From positions 33,114,942-33,146,282 of the forward strand of contig CM044495.1 of assembly GCA_024364805.1 (NCBI GenBank): a stretch of 31,341 bases of DNA, given 5' to 3'. Shown in pieces: positions 1 to 10,194 of this stretch. Source of the DNA: Euprymna scolopes. Taxonomy: Eukaryota > Mollusca > Cephalopoda > Sepiida > Sepiolidae. Made by a program: the position numbers and the translations under genes. Below the pieces are notes generated by a model. That model was given only the letters and a program-made list of their open reading frames with translations. It was not told where the DNA came from and did not search any database. Within the stretch, counting starts at the first letter, position 1, and each line of letters opens with the position of its first letter.

Positions 1-660
1 TACAAACCGAGTACGTTTCAAGTAAATGATTAACACACACTCACACACAAAGTTTTCCTTCCAGCTTTGAATAAAATAGCAATTAACTGTTTAGAATGAA
101 TTGCATAGAATAGGTATTGTGTGTTCGGCATTAAATAATCGAAAAATGGTTACTTTATTAGTGAACATGAAAGCGACAAATAAATTGGTCTTTTCTTTGT
201 TATGCATTCTTTGCTTGAGCATCAAATATGTCGCCATTCTGGAAACCAACTTTGCCTTGAATTATAAGTCCATAAGAGATTGCAATAAATTGCAGACAAT
301 ATCGTAGTTGATTTGAAAGCTTGCATAATTTGGTAATCATGATTCTGCTATCAGCTCTAATGAAAGCATCAACCTGTTTGGCCTACTCTTCTATTCACTG
401 CAACCACTGACCTATTCACTAAAGTCATTTTCTCCTTTCTTTCTGAGATTGCCATCAATTCTGCCGACCTTAGTCTTATAATGTGCTTATATCTAAGTGC
501 AACCTTTTCAGAAACGATCGTTAAATCCATTTGAGTGTTTGCAATACTATACGTTTAACAACAGATAAAATTCTTTCACAACTCTTGGAAACAGCGACTG
601 TTTCATGCCTTTGTAATAATCTTCAAATGATACTCATTTAAATTAATTGTTTAATTACAA
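1..660. other. unassigned AT-rich DNA
   Basis: No family, exon or RNA gene is recognised. The short frame at 101-307 has no domain and looks like chance. A short CA-rich run lies near base 40. Confidence 0.6.
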
Positions 661-674
661 ATTATGGCACCGAT

Positions 675-676
<2 letters not shown>

Positions 677-709
<33 letters not shown>
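677..709. repeat. (AT)n microsatellite
   Basis: An uninterrupted AT dinucleotide run of about 16 units in AT-rich flanks. Confidence 0.95.
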
Positions 710-712
<3 letters not shown>

Positions 713-864
713 CGAAAATAAAATAAAAATAATTCGCCCCCAATCCTCCTGCACCCACCTTTTATAGCCAATTAAAAGAAAAGAATTATAAATACACCAA
801 GCCTCAAAGGAAAAGAAAGAAGAAAACAACAATTGCTCATGGCGATAATCAGATGCACCAATAG

Positions 865-993
865 AAAGCGCTTGAGAAAAATATAGTCGAACAACAACTT
901 TTGGGTGCCATTCTATATAATATGCCTGCCGAAATTAAAAAGATCGTTCGGCAAATGGAAAAGATTTCCAGAAAGATCGGGAGAAAGGAATAA
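865..993 (+). other. short coding-like frame, unknown
   Basis: A 42-codon frame without a start codon at its left edge. It has an unusually protein-like composition for this window (Leu/Ile/Lys/Glu-rich, containing MPAEIKKIVRQMEK at its centre, predicted amphipathic helix) and ends at a TAA. The in-frame ATG is at 922. I do not recognise a family. It may be a gene or transposon remnant, or chance; the flanks show no convincing splice sites. Confidence 0.15.
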
Positions 994-1048
994 CTCTGTC
1001 ATGTTCAATCAGACATGTCTAAATAATGACTTGCTGCCAAAATATAAA

Positions 1049-1065
1049 ATATATATATATATATA
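1049..1065. repeat. short (AT)n run
   Basis: About eight AT units directly after the coding-like patch. Confidence 0.85.
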
Positions 1066-1467
1066 CCTTTTCATAGTAGAAGATATATACTTTTAATGTA
1101 TATATTCAATAAATTTGTTTTTTAAAAAAATTGACAAATTTATTTAAGCTCAATAAAAATGGATTTACACTTTCAGAGCATATATATCATTAATAAACAA
1201 TTCTAACACCACAAGTATATTTATATAACATGCCATTTTATTAGTTATATAGTACATCTTACATGTGTTTTGTTGAATGGCATAGATTGACTAAACAACT
1301 CATTAGCGACCCATATAAATCCATAAGAAATAATTTTTTTTTTTTTGAAAAGGACCAAAGATAGAAAAGGAAATTAATATTCTAAAAGATTTCCAAATTT
1401 CCATCATCAACCGCGACACGTCACCCTAAATCACCATTTAAACTTAGCTTCTGTTTATTTATTAATA

Positions 1468-1560
1468 ACTAGCATGGCTACCCGGCGTTGCCCAGGTCAA
1501 CATGAAGTTCTATTTGGAACACACCTACAATATTAAGGATATTAATCATTTTCATTGTGG
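1468..1560 (-). mobile_element. Helitron-like 3' end
   Basis: Read on the minus strand this ends in a GGGCAACGCCGGGT hairpin block (1479-1497), then a short spacer and CTAG (1469-1472) followed by T. A GC-rich hairpin just inside a CTRR terminus, inserted next to T, is the classic Helitron 3' end, and this core is common in mollusc genomes. The element would extend to higher coordinates; its 5' end is not seen and the boundary at 1560 is arbitrary. It is non-coding, so a non-autonomous copy. The same core recurs at 14481, 14931, 24531 and 25247. Confidence 0.5.
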
Positions 1561-2394
1561 GCAACATCGATACCCCCACAACTGAATCAAAATAACTTTT
1601 GTTTCAATACAAATAGCGAGTGCCCAAGCAACCGCAAAAAGAAGAAGAAAAAAAAAGCCACGTAGCCTGAAATGCGAAAAAACGGAAAAGGTAATTTGCA
1701 AATGATTTTGCTCACTGTACGATGACAACCTATGACGTTGTGACCCTGTAAAAATAACGTTTATAAGCATTAACACATGCATGACTTGTGAAAAGTTTAA
1801 GAACAAAATGGAATTCTTTTCACTGGCTTTTTTTTTGGGGGGGGGGTCTAAAAGTGTGGCTTAAGTTTCAATTCCCGGAACATTCAAAGATTCTGCATAG
1901 CCGTCTCAAGAAAAATAATAAAAAGAATGAAATCCTTTCAGTTTATTCCTAAGTGATTTTTTTTGTTTGTTTGTTTGTTTGAATATTTAAAAAAAAAAAA
2001 AAAAAAGAATGTTTTTCGCTCCACACGGAATTATTTTTTTCTCGCTAGAAACTTAGAGATTATCAAATTATCTTATTTGGTGAAGAGTTGTTTTTTTTTT
2101 GTTTTTTTTTTTATGGTTCGAAGTTTGCAGGGCAAATAACTCTAGACCTGTTTCTAAAACATCGATGTCGGAAATAATAATTTCAAATAAATCAAATTAA
2201 ATTCAATATATTATCAATATAATTGTTATTTAAAGTTGATTAAATAACAATCTTAAATAGAAGACTTAAAACAATTGTTTCGCTAGAAACATTAACTAAC
2301 ATACAGCTATTTAGTAAAATCGATTTTCCTTAATGCAAATTAGGTTACCTCTTAATTGTATATTTTGCAAGAATTATATTATGTATAGAAATAA
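1561..2394. other. unassigned DNA rich in homopolymers
   Basis: It contains T9G10 (1828-1846), a long A run near 1990 and several T runs. The minus-strand frame at 1552-1806 has no motif. No gene is seen. Confidence 0.6.
2222..2251. repeat. perfect 12-bp hairpin
   Basis: ATTGTTATTTAA (2222-2233) and its exact complement (2240-2251) are separated by a 6-base loop. It is AT-only apart from two positions, so chance is possible. Confidence 0.6.
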
Positions 2395-2710
2395 ATGAAA
2401 TAATAAAGTAATGGACAAGAATGAGACACAAAAGCCTTTGCGTTGCTTAATTGCTGTACATCTATTTTTATAATTTACTACCTAGCTCTACTTATGTTAA
2501 AGTAGATATATAAAATATATGTCCTTATAACGTTTTATGTAGATCCATGGAATCTGTTTGAATATATTACACCTACTGATGCCAACCTCCAGGCATCTCA
2601 TCAGTGCTGAAAACCACGTCGGTGGAAGTTTTGTGCCTGATCAGCAGACTTCCTCGGTGGGTGGCCTGACCAAATGCTAATAGCATTCAAAACCTGGAGT
2701 TTAAACTACT
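2395..2710 (+). mobile_element. interspersed repeat family Z, copy 1
   Basis: This matches 29115-29395 in the same orientation. Shared blocks include AGCCTTTG(C/T)(G/A)TTGCTT, ACTAC/TCTAGCTCTA and CCTTATAAC(G/A)TTTT, in the same order with small gaps. Here the copy continues into a GC-richer stretch (2570-2700) with several short hairpins: GATGCC/GGCATC (2578-2597), a CCAC/GTGG stem near 2625, and AATGCT/AGCATT near 2680. No coding frame is seen. The class (LINE tail, Penelope-like, DNA element) is undetermined. That the two copies are related is well supported. Confidence 0.6.
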
Positions 2711-2811
2711 ACTCGTGCATACTTGTTTTATAAAGAACTGCGGTTAAGTTAATTGAATACCTCGGGCAATTTGATGTTATTTATCAGAGATGATCCTGTT
2801 GAACGTTTGGT

Positions 2812-2823
2812 GGGGGGGGGGGG
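2812..2823. repeat. G12 homopolymer
   Basis: Twelve consecutive G in AT-rich DNA, one of several long G or C tracts in the window. Confidence 0.95.
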
Positions 2824-2991
2824 TCAATTCAGTAAAAAAAAAAATATATTCAGAGAAATGTTATTAAGTAAAACAGATTTTTTTTTTTGATGAGACTTAA
2901 TTTTTTTAATAGTCTGTTTAATATTTCAGTCAAATTGATTGTTACAAGTCCTGTTGGTCTCTTGTTTTCTTTTTCTTTTTTTTTTGATTTT

Positions 2992-3200
2992 TACAACTAT
3001 GTCGTTTACTGTTGAGTTTGTATAACAGCAAATAATTTATGACTTTAAAATTAGCATCATGTGAGATGCTGCATGAGAACGTGATTATGCGTCATCCTTT
3101 TGAATCTAGTCTTGCACATCATCACGTTCACATACAACACTCATTTTAAAGTCATAAATTACTCGCTGTTTAAATACCTCCAGAGTAAAAGACAATTGTA
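2992..3200. mobile_element. foldback MITE
   Basis: Long imperfect inverted repeats form both halves. The best block, AATTTATGACTTTAAAAT, occurs near 3035-3052 and, reverse-complemented, near 3144-3163. Outward the arms stay alignable to TACAA (2992) and TTGTA (3200), through a shared TTTACT...GAG segment. Inward they continue through AACGTGAT. The outermost TA on both sides would fit a TA target duplication as in Tc1/mariner-type MITEs, but that is only two bases. It has no coding capacity; the minus-strand frame starting inside it (3106-3300) is incidental. Confidence 0.65.
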
Positions 3201-3309
3201 TGCACCCAAAGACTAACCCAACCCGATGTTGATTTGATAAATCAAATCTGAAGTACTCATGAAACAAGAAACCTATGAAACTTATACAAACCAATTTCAT
3301 TCAAATATT

Positions 3310-3650
3310 AGACTATTTGAAAAAAAAAATAATTTAATGACACTTTTGTGAATAAGTACATGCTGCCTAAAAACACACACACACACACTAGCTGTACCAA
3401 ACCAAGTACGCAGTGAGGGCATTTTAGCTTACATTTTTATATTTACTTGCATATTTTTAAAAATTAGACAGAAAAATAAATGAAATTTTAGTTGTAAAGG
3501 AGACAATTTCTTATATTAATTAAAAGTTATTTTTCTCAATAAATTTGATTTTTAAATCATAATAAAAAAAATATTTCCATTATACCAGTGGTCCAGACAG
3601 GACTAAATTAAAAAAAAAAAATGCTGTGAAGTACATTATAATGAAGTGTA
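3310..3650 (+). repeat. diverged direct duplication, unit 1
   Basis: This aligns along its whole length with 3704-4005. Shared landmarks in order are AGACTATT, TTTAATGA, a (CA)n run, TAGCTGTAC, TTTTAGCTTACATTT, TTAGACAGAAAAAT, TTTTAGTTGTAA, GGAGACAA and AGGACTAAATTAAA. The units differ by many substitutions and indels (unit 1 has about 20 extra bases after TAGCTGTACC), so the duplication is old or two copies of one repeat landed side by side. Family unknown, non-coding. Confidence 0.8.
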
Positions 3651-3677
3651 AATATAAAAAAATCTGGGGAAAAAATC

Positions 3678-3701
3678 ATTCTACTTAAGAGGATTGAAGA
3701 A
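3678..3701 (+). repeat. 24-bp exact repeat, copy 1
   Basis: The 24 bases starting ATTCTACTTAAGAGG are repeated exactly at 5270-5293, in both cases just after an A/G-rich tract. This is a shared piece of an unidentified repeat, lying between the two direct-duplication units. Confidence 0.8.
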
Positions 3702-3703
3702 GT

Positions 3704-4005
3704 AGACTATTCAAAAAACAAAACAAGACTTATTTAATGATACTTGTGCTGCTTAAACACATGCGCACACACACACATACATTAGCTGTACTTTAGCTTA
3801 CATTTATTTATTTTTTTAAATTAGACAGAAAAATGAATAAAATTTTAGTTGTAAGGGAGACAACTCTTTATGTTAATAAAAAGTTATTTTCCTTGATAAT
3901 TTTGATTTTTAAGTAATAATTGAAAAATATTTCAATTTTATCAGTTGTCCGGGCAGGACTAAATTAAAAAAAATAATTGCAGTGAAGTAAATTATTATAG
4001 TATCA
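3704..4005 (+). repeat. diverged direct duplication, unit 2
   Basis: Second unit of the duplication starting at 3310. It has the same landmark order, a shorter TAGCTGTAC segment and its own (CA)n run (about 3766-3778). Confidence 0.8.
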
Positions 4006-5269
4006 ATAACATGGGACAACAAGAACAATAAATTAAAAAAATAATTTGCTAGTCAGACTAAAGATAGGATGTATCAGCTTAAATGCTATTTAACCTTACA
4101 AGATAACTTTATATAACTTTTTTTCCCCCCAAGCTACTATTTGTGCAACAGATCCAGCATTAAAATGGGCCTATTATCCATAGGAGGCAATTGCCAGATG
4201 TTTCTATTATAGTTTTTATTTGAATAATAATAATTTCTAATGTAAACATCAACGATACACCCTAAAGTGAATTAAATTTACAAATTAAATTCAAGCGATT
4301 GCCAGCAAGGAAACATTACACAAAGCAATCAGTTTATGCTCAATATACATCCCACTAAAATGCCATAAATCTAAAAGTATATTTAAATCTTTTATCCCTT
4401 TTAGGGGACTTTAATGGTTACGATTTCCTGTGGAGTGAAGATGTAAAGGTTAAAATTTTAGAAAAAAAAATTTTCAAGAGAAATGATTTATACCAACTTA
4501 ATAAGTGCAAATAGATATATCACTTTATTTAATGCAAATCACGTGATCATTGGTTTAACCATATACAATCCCCACAGTTTATATGAACTTTACTTGGAGA
4601 ATATATGATAAAACTCAATCCTCCTCAAAAACGCAGAACCCATATTGTTTAACAAAGAAAAACAAAAGATGGAAAAAAAAACGTTTCGAATTCAACTGAG
4701 AAATATTTAAAGAAAAATGTAAATAATAAAAAAAGTTACCATGTATGAAGCAAGCTATAAGAGAGCATTTCACAGAAATGTTAATTGTAATAGCGCAAAA
4801 AAAAAAAATCAATAGAACAAGCCTAACAGACTGATATCAAATGCAAAAAAAAAAAAAAAAAAAAAGCTATCAGACTGCAGATAGCAGCTCCAGGAAAGGT
4901 GAAAAAAAAACCCCAAGAAGCTTCAATTTGATAGACAGCGTAAGACCTGCAGGATGATAATAGCAGTAAAAAAGAAAAATATGTGATAAAACTGCATTAA
5001 ACTATGAAACTAAAAGCACTTTCAGAAAATGAAGAAAATTGTGGCTAAACCTCAAACACCAAAAAACATTAAAACACATTTCTAAAAACAATTGTGATAC
5101 AACTGATAGAACGTCTAACAAATTCGATAGCTGAAGCATTTTCTAAAATCTTTTCAAATCAAAACTTTAAACAAGAATTTATAATTGCCACATAAAATGT
5201 TGAATATAAATGAAACCTTAACTAAAAAATCTTGGAACCAAAAAAAAAAAAGAAAAAGAAAGGGGGGAA
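4006..5269. other. unassigned AT-rich DNA
   Basis: No recognised element. It includes A runs at about 4798-4808 and 4844-4865. The frame at 4615-4812 is a low-complexity chance frame. Confidence 0.6.
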
Positions 5270-5293
5270 ATTCTACTTAAGAGGATTGAAGAA
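5270..5293 (+). repeat. 24-bp exact repeat, copy 2
   Basis: Exact second copy of the block at 3678-3701. Confidence 0.8.
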
Positions 5294-6199
5294 TCAGAAG
5301 GTATATGGTCATTGGTAGATTCCTACTGTTAGAATTCCAAAAGTTTTGGCGTCAACTTCTAGGATTAAAAAATGTCAAACTCTACTTGTTATTTTAAAAT
5401 CTTCCAATATTCTAACTGTCTTTTGATTCTTCAATGATGAAAAAATTAAATTTCGACTTTTAACATTTTCTACATGTCCAATTCTGACTCCTTTTAAAAC
5501 TTCTGATTCTACAACCCTCCTACTCATATTGAGTTAAGGCTTCATAAAAAGATCTTTATTTTAATTTTCTTTATATATTCTGAGGATGGGGCATCCTACC
5601 AAATACCATACATTCCCATGCTTTTTCAGACACTCCAACCGAGACTGTCCCTTAAAGTGTAATTGTTTGTATTTCTCTTACACTTGGTTCACCGGGTATA
5701 TTTGACAATACTTTATGAAATTCTTTTTCATGAATCTGGTTGTTCATACAATTACTAGAATGATCGAAATCTTCCCAAAATTTCAATTTCTTTTCATGTT
5801 GTAGGTTATTCATATTTCTCTTCTCTTTCAGCTCCATTTAACCCAGCATCCTTGAGGGGCACTGACTTCAACTGGGGTTGTTACTTTCTTCTTCTTTTCT
5901 CATATTATTGCCAGGTGTAACAACTCTGTTTTTTTAGATACATAGCTGTCAGAATTGCATAGTTATAATGGAAGGTGTGATTTCTTTTCAACTGTTCTAT
6001 CTGGTATATGTCCCCAGAATTTGTTGCTATACTGGATATTCGACTTTTTACAGATTGTCCAGTGAAGATATTTACACACGTCATAGTGTCACATTGTATA
6101 GTAGCCGTCCTCAGGTTTGATGAGATGAGGTTTTTAAGGCAACTACTGAAGAAACCACTAAAATGGTTTATAACTTAATCAGCATCGAAACAACTATGT
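5294..6199. other. unassigned; possible LINE upstream remnant
   Basis: It lies directly upstream of the LINE reverse-transcriptase piece. The stretch 6120-6200 stays largely open in the RT frame, so part of the same element may reach here. A cysteine-rich patch near 5615-5670 loosely recalls an ORF1 zinc knuckle, but its spacing is wrong. No confident call; the minus frame at 5652-5837 is Glu/Lys/Asn-rich without a known domain. Confidence 0.3.
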
Positions 6200-6670
6200 G
6201 AGACATTTATGAATCGTGAACATTTTACGGCTATTTTCTTTGATCTAGAAAAACACACACAACAGAGAAATATGATGTTATGAGATATTTGCACAATCTC
6301 ACTGTGAAAATTAGACTAGCACATTTGATAGCCATCTTATCTGACAGAAAACTAAAAGCTTTTGTTGATCTCCTCTAACCTGAAAAACCAAGATGAAAAA
6401 ATCCCACTAGGCAGTTTATTGTCCATGACTCTTTTTAATATAAGAATAAACAGCATAACTAAAAACGGAGCAAATCTCTATACACGAATGGCTTCCAAAT
6501 ATGTTACAGCTCAAAGTATACACGCACTATTCAGTGCAAATTGTAGAAATGATTTAATGGAAAAATCAACAAATGACAACAACAGAAAATGATTTCAGAA
6601 TTTCTAAAGTAAAAAGTGTGTCCATTTTCATCCTAAGAGAAAATTACACAACATCCTAGTTCTAAACGAA
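6200..6670 (+). mobile_element. decayed LINE reverse transcriptase fragment
   Basis: Three consecutive RT blocks of Jockey-group non-LTR retrotransposons are readable. The first is FMNREHFTAIFFDLEK (about 6209-6256), matching the RT motif A region 'FFDLEKAYD'. Next is YLHNLTVKIRL...LSDRKLKAF (about 6281-6363), the palm segment between motifs A and B. The third is IPLGSLLSMTLFNIRINSIT (about 6401-6460), matching the 'VPQGSVLSxxLFxxxIN' motif B. Beyond it, CVHFHPKRKLHNI (about 6616-6655) resembles the 'KTxCMHF' region. The blocks lie in different frames, so at least two frameshifts separate them; in-frame stops are present and the catalytic YADD is not readable. Both ends of the element are missing. 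It is a dead copy. Confidence 0.8.
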
Positions 6671-6714
6671 TACAAATTACACGTGTATAGGGGTGAGCGG
6701 ACATTTAATTTTAT

Positions 6715-6724
6715 CCCCCCCCCC
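6715..6724. repeat. C10 homopolymer
   Basis: Ten consecutive C just downstream of the LINE fragment. Confidence 0.9.
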
Positions 6725-7031
6725 TCGGTCTAAAATCCAAAATGTAACAGAACATTACAATTTCTATGTGCTGTAGCTAGATTTGGGATCGATGACAGCA
6801 TTTCTCTTTTCTGTTTTTATCTTCCTAAGTATATTAATAGTTGATTGAATAATTGGATATATTTTTGATATTTTGGAGTTTTAGTAAAGTTCTCTGCTCT
6901 TCGGATCTTACTGTTTCTTCCCTACCGTTATAAATATTATCAAAATAAACTTAAAATTAGTAACAAAACCTCAAAAAAAAAAAAAAAAATGCATAATGTC
7001 ATGTAAAAAAAAAAAAAAAAAAAAAAAAAAA
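6725..7031. other. unassigned, ending in poly-A
   Basis: No gene. Long A runs at about 6973-6990 and 7006-7031 may be retroposon tails or simple growth. Confidence 0.5.
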
Positions 7032-7090
7032 GGTTTTGTGCCAAGTTCAAATCCTACCGGATCTATGATGTTGCTTTATGCTCTGATGTA
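7032..7090 (+). mobile_element. fragment of cephalopod tRNA-derived SINE
   Basis: CCAAGTTCAAATCCTACCGG resembles a pol III B box (GTTCAAATCC) and is followed by a GGATCTATG...TTGCTTTATGCTC body, as in the octopus/squid SINE 'GTTCAAATCCCGCTGGGGTCAACTTTGCCTTTCAT'. The A-box half is absent (poly-A lies there instead), so the copy is 5'-truncated or decayed. A second scrap of the same class is at 18838-18897. Confidence 0.55.
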
Positions 7091-7524
7091 GTTCTTAAAA
7101 TAGTTCTCTTGAATGCCCTTATGGCAGACTGCTGGACTACATCCTGGAAAGTCTTGCATAGAGCAGCAATGTGGGTAGAGTAAGCAGCCTTTATCATTTC
7201 CATGTTTTTGGTTGACACATATACAAACTAAATTCCTAATAAATAAATAAAAAATTTTAAATAAAAATTAGATTTTATCAGTGACAGGGATGCGAGTTGT
7301 TCACACACTGAAAAACTTGAAGAAAAAAAGCAATTATTTTAGAATATAGAGCTGGGATCATTTTCCTATAAAAATTTAGCATAAATTAATCCCATATTTC
7401 TGGACCTTTCTATCGTTTTAATGCAGTTAACAGATACTGTTTCCGTTATGAAAGATAAACTCAGTATTTTGTGTTTGGTGATGATGAGATTCCCTTTTTT
7501 ATATAAGTTTTTTGTTTAGGTATG
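7091..7524. other. unassigned AT-rich DNA
   Basis: Nothing recognised. Confidence 0.6.
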
Positions 7525-7626
7525 AGCTTGCCACTCGGACTTAGGGTTAGTAGTCGTGTTAAAAATGTTTTTTGAAGCTTCCCATTCGGTCCTAGGGTTA
7601 GTAGTAGGGCAAGTAATTTTTTTTTT
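7525..7626 (+). repeat. two-copy 51-bp minisatellite
   Basis: Two units begin AGCTTG/AGCTTC, share CCA(C/T)TCGG(A/T)C and TTAGGGTTAGTAGT/CTAGGGTTAGTAGT, and end in T-rich spacers. The period is 51 bp. The internal TTAGGGTTAG is too short to be called telomeric. Confidence 0.75.
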
Positions 7627-8688
7627 CATTAACTTTTCAACATGGCACCTTCTTAAAAATTAGAATGTTCCAGATGTTGGGGTTTAACTTTTAACTTTCG
7701 GGGAGGGGTGGTTGTTATGGGATTGTGGGTCAGGTTGGGAAATTCATTATGCTTTCAGGTTTTTAGGCTATTGAAACCCCTATAGTTATCATAATACTTA
7801 AACTGCATCTCTTTTTTTCTTTTATTTGTTACAAGTTCACATAGCCGTGGGTTTTATTCATGTTTTTTTTTTCTGGTCTTAATGAAGTTCTAAAGAACTT
7901 CCTAAAATTAAATAACATCAAAAGTTTACATGAAAGAACTCGATAAGTATGAAGCAAAATGAATCTTAATGCAATTTTTATGTCAGATCTTTTGGTAACC
8001 AAATTTAATTCATTCTATTTATTTATCTAGTTTTATTGAATTTTTTTATATAAACGTTTGAATAATTTTTCTTGAGGTGTTGATTCAATAAAAACACCCC
8101 AGTACTTCCATTAATTCTTAAAACAAGTTAAAATGACATTTAAAAAAAAGTTCCCACCCCCTTTAGTTTGGGGATGGGATTGAATCTGAACATTTCCATT
8201 GTTATCTTCATCATTTCTATCATTTTGACTTATTTTTGTTTTTACAATTCAATCGCTTCTTCCTTTGAGGAATTTGATATCATGTAAAAATTTCGTGAAT
8301 GCAGTTGACATGAATTCTATTATGCAATTCATATTTTCATTATCTGATGCACAGAGAAAAGGAAAAACAAATTCTAACTGGACATAAAATGGTAATTTTC
8401 CTGCCATATTCTGCTGACTCCTACTGGCAATGGAATTAGTCTAACAGATTTTTTGTTTGTTTGTTTGTTTTTTTTTTGTTACATGTTTTATTTATTTTTT
8501 CTTGCTCTCAAGGAGAAACTGCCTTTTGTAACTGTGGTCCATGGGTGACTTTGTGAATTATCTCCCTTGGAAATTAGAAAAAGATCTCTTTCTGTGATTA
8601 ACACAAAAGCTTCATTGTTTACCATGTTTTCCATTTTTCTTTTCTGCCTGCATTGCATATTCATGTACTAACTTTGATAACAATTTAT
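7627..8688. other. unassigned AT-rich DNA
   Basis: No recognised element or gene. T-rich tracts are near 7617-7626, 7864-7872 and 8469-8477. Confidence 0.6.
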
Positions 8689-8800
8689 TTATACACTAAT
8701 TTCACTGACATGTCTCGCTTCGATATTTATTTGCCTGCCAATAAGCCATTTTGTAGAAAAAGTGTGAAACCAATTGATACAAAAAAATGAAATTGCATTC
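8689..8800 (-). pseudogene. possible mariner transposase N-terminal scrap
   Basis: The C-terminal half of the minus-strand frame at 8689-8886 reads NWFHTFSTKWLIGRQINIEA then RHVSEISV. This resembles the DNA-binding segment of mariner transposases, 'WFxxFxxGRxSIEDEARxGRPSEIST': Trp-Phe pair, GRQ, IEAR and SEIS in the right order, with a few residues inserted before GRQ and the D and G-R-P lost. There is no downstream catalytic domain in any frame nearby and no terminal inverted repeat. The match is short and could be chance; the better mariner remnant is at 26453-26765. Confidence 0.3.
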
Positions 8801-8886
8801 CAACACTCCCATCCTTTATGGAACGGATAAGAAAGAACTGCATTAATTACTATTGTGTGTGTGAGATGTGTTCGGAAACTGTCCAA

Positions 8887-9229
8887 GATTCAGACAGTAA
8901 TCAAACTTGAGGAAAACAACTTGTTTCATACATTTGATTTTTTCTTTTTTCTTTTTTTATTTTAATATTCAGCTGGCTAGTTTGAAAGGTTTCATTAAGT
9001 TATTATTGAGGAAGATTCCTTTATTTTCCTTGCAAATTAGAACGATCCTCTCCTCACTTGGAGTTTCTATATTAGCCTTCACGTTAACATCCAGTGTATG
9101 CCTGACTTAATTGATATCTAGGATCATGGAACTGGATTTCGTTGGTTGTTTTTGTTTTATGGCATATCAACCCTTTCCGGGTTATTTAATGCCGAATCCA
9201 GTGATTTTTGAAGAACAATTTTTTTAATA

Positions 9230-9231
<2 letters not shown>
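8887..9231. other. unassigned DNA
   Basis: The 67-codon frame at 8907-9110 is hydrophobic and T-rich with no family motif. Confidence 0.5.

Positions 9232-9262
<31 letters not shown>
9232..9262. repeat. (AT)n microsatellite
   Basis: About 15 AT units. Confidence 0.95.
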
Positions 9263-9264
<2 letters not shown>

Positions 9265-9897
9265 AAGTCGGTTTTTATTTAACCCATAGTTGGGACCCTG
9301 ACAGATACTACCATTCCAGGTCAGAGTGGACCTAGGAGCAATGGCAATTAAAGGGTGGCTCCACACTCCCCAAAGCCCGCAAGCTGGGGCCTCACCATCA
9401 AATATAGTTTAAGGTCATATCCAGGAACTGGAAGTGCTGAATTCAGATTATACTGGATTTATTGTGCTAATTTGTTTTGATGCAGTTTGAAAAAGGTAAT
9501 TTACTCTGTGTAAAATATATCACTTTTATATCACTTCACTATCAACTGCTTAGAGGACCTGTATTTGCTGATTTCTTAATGTATTTATTATTTACAATTA
9601 GATCTGTTTTGGTATCACTATAAAATATCTTAGTTTTTACTTGAAATCATGTTTTAGCCCTTTTTTTTTTTTCATTTTTTCATTTTTATTCAGATAAGTA
9701 TGAAATTACAATTCGAACTGAAAAAAATCTTTTATTGTTTTAAAAAATGGTAGTGGAATGGGGTTACCTATCTTTTGAAGTAAAGAGTTTGTGGTATTAG
9801 CGTGTGGCTTTATTGTTTTTTTTTATTTTTATGTGTCTGAACTGTATGTTTTTGGTAAAAGGAGAGAGGGCTTTTTTTTATCTCCAACTGAATGTCA
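9263..9897. other. unassigned; GC-richer patch then AT-rich
   Basis: 9280-9400 is clearly richer in G and C than its surroundings and contains the small stem AGGTC/GACCT near 9320. It may be a transposon piece but I cannot name it. The rest is AT-rich with T runs and no gene. Confidence 0.4.
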
Positions 9898-9965
9898 CTG
9901 AAGGACTTCTATCCAGTCATGGCTGATGGAACAAGTACCCCTGTGAAGTAAATAAAGGGATCCAC
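9898..9965 (+). mobile_element. SINE body fragment
   Basis: GGACTTCTATCCAGTCATGG followed by CTGATGGAACAAG matches the body of the SINE at 17525-17708 and the arms of the foldback at 16561-16791. It continues with ACCCCTGTGAAGTAAATAAAGGGATC, which matches the 16685-16791 arm but not the 17525 copy. The head and tail are missing. Confidence 0.65.
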
Positions 9966-10015
9966 TCTAATAAGAGGGATAAATTATAACCGTTGTAAAG
10001 AAGATAACTTAATAC

Positions 10016-10194
10016 TAGGGCTGTGACAACAGCATGTTCTTATCATTATTTTGACTCTTGAGTATATATCCGTTAATATCTTATATGTTTTTATATAGAC
10101 TAATGTGGTTCTCAGTTGATTGATTGTCTTACTGTGTTGGATATATAATTAAGAATCAAAAGAATGAAAAGAATATTCTGTTGTCACAGCCCTA
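10016..10194. mobile_element. hAT-type MITE with target duplication
   Basis: The 179-bp element has perfect 17-bp terminal inverted repeats TAGGGCTGTGACAACAG (10016-10032 and complement 10178-10194). The arms remain alignable for another 40 or so bases (TTCTTWTCATT, TTTTGAYTCTT, TATATATCC), so it can fold into one long hairpin. Flanks are CTTAATAC (10008-10015) and CTTATTAC (10195-10202): an 8-bp target site duplication with one difference. TIR starting TAGGGCTG plus an 8-bp duplication is the hAT superfamily signature. It has no coding capacity and would have been moved by a hAT transposase encoded elsewhere. The intact TIRs suggest a fairly recent insertion for this window. Confidence 0.85.

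Noticed and set aside
2560-2610. Hammerhead ribozyme on the minus strand
   Set aside because: CTGATGAG and a 6-bp stem II equivalent are present, but the invariant GAAA after the stem is replaced by AGTA and no stem III/cleavage site can be drawn. The CTGATG is also explained by the GATGCC/GGCATC hairpin.
5615-5680. LINE ORF1 zinc knuckle
   Set aside because: The cysteine/histidine spacing does not fit CX2CX4HX4C in any single frame; too weak to call.
7525-7626. Interstitial telomere repeat
   Set aside because: Only one and a half TTAGGG units per copy; better explained by a 51-bp minisatellite.
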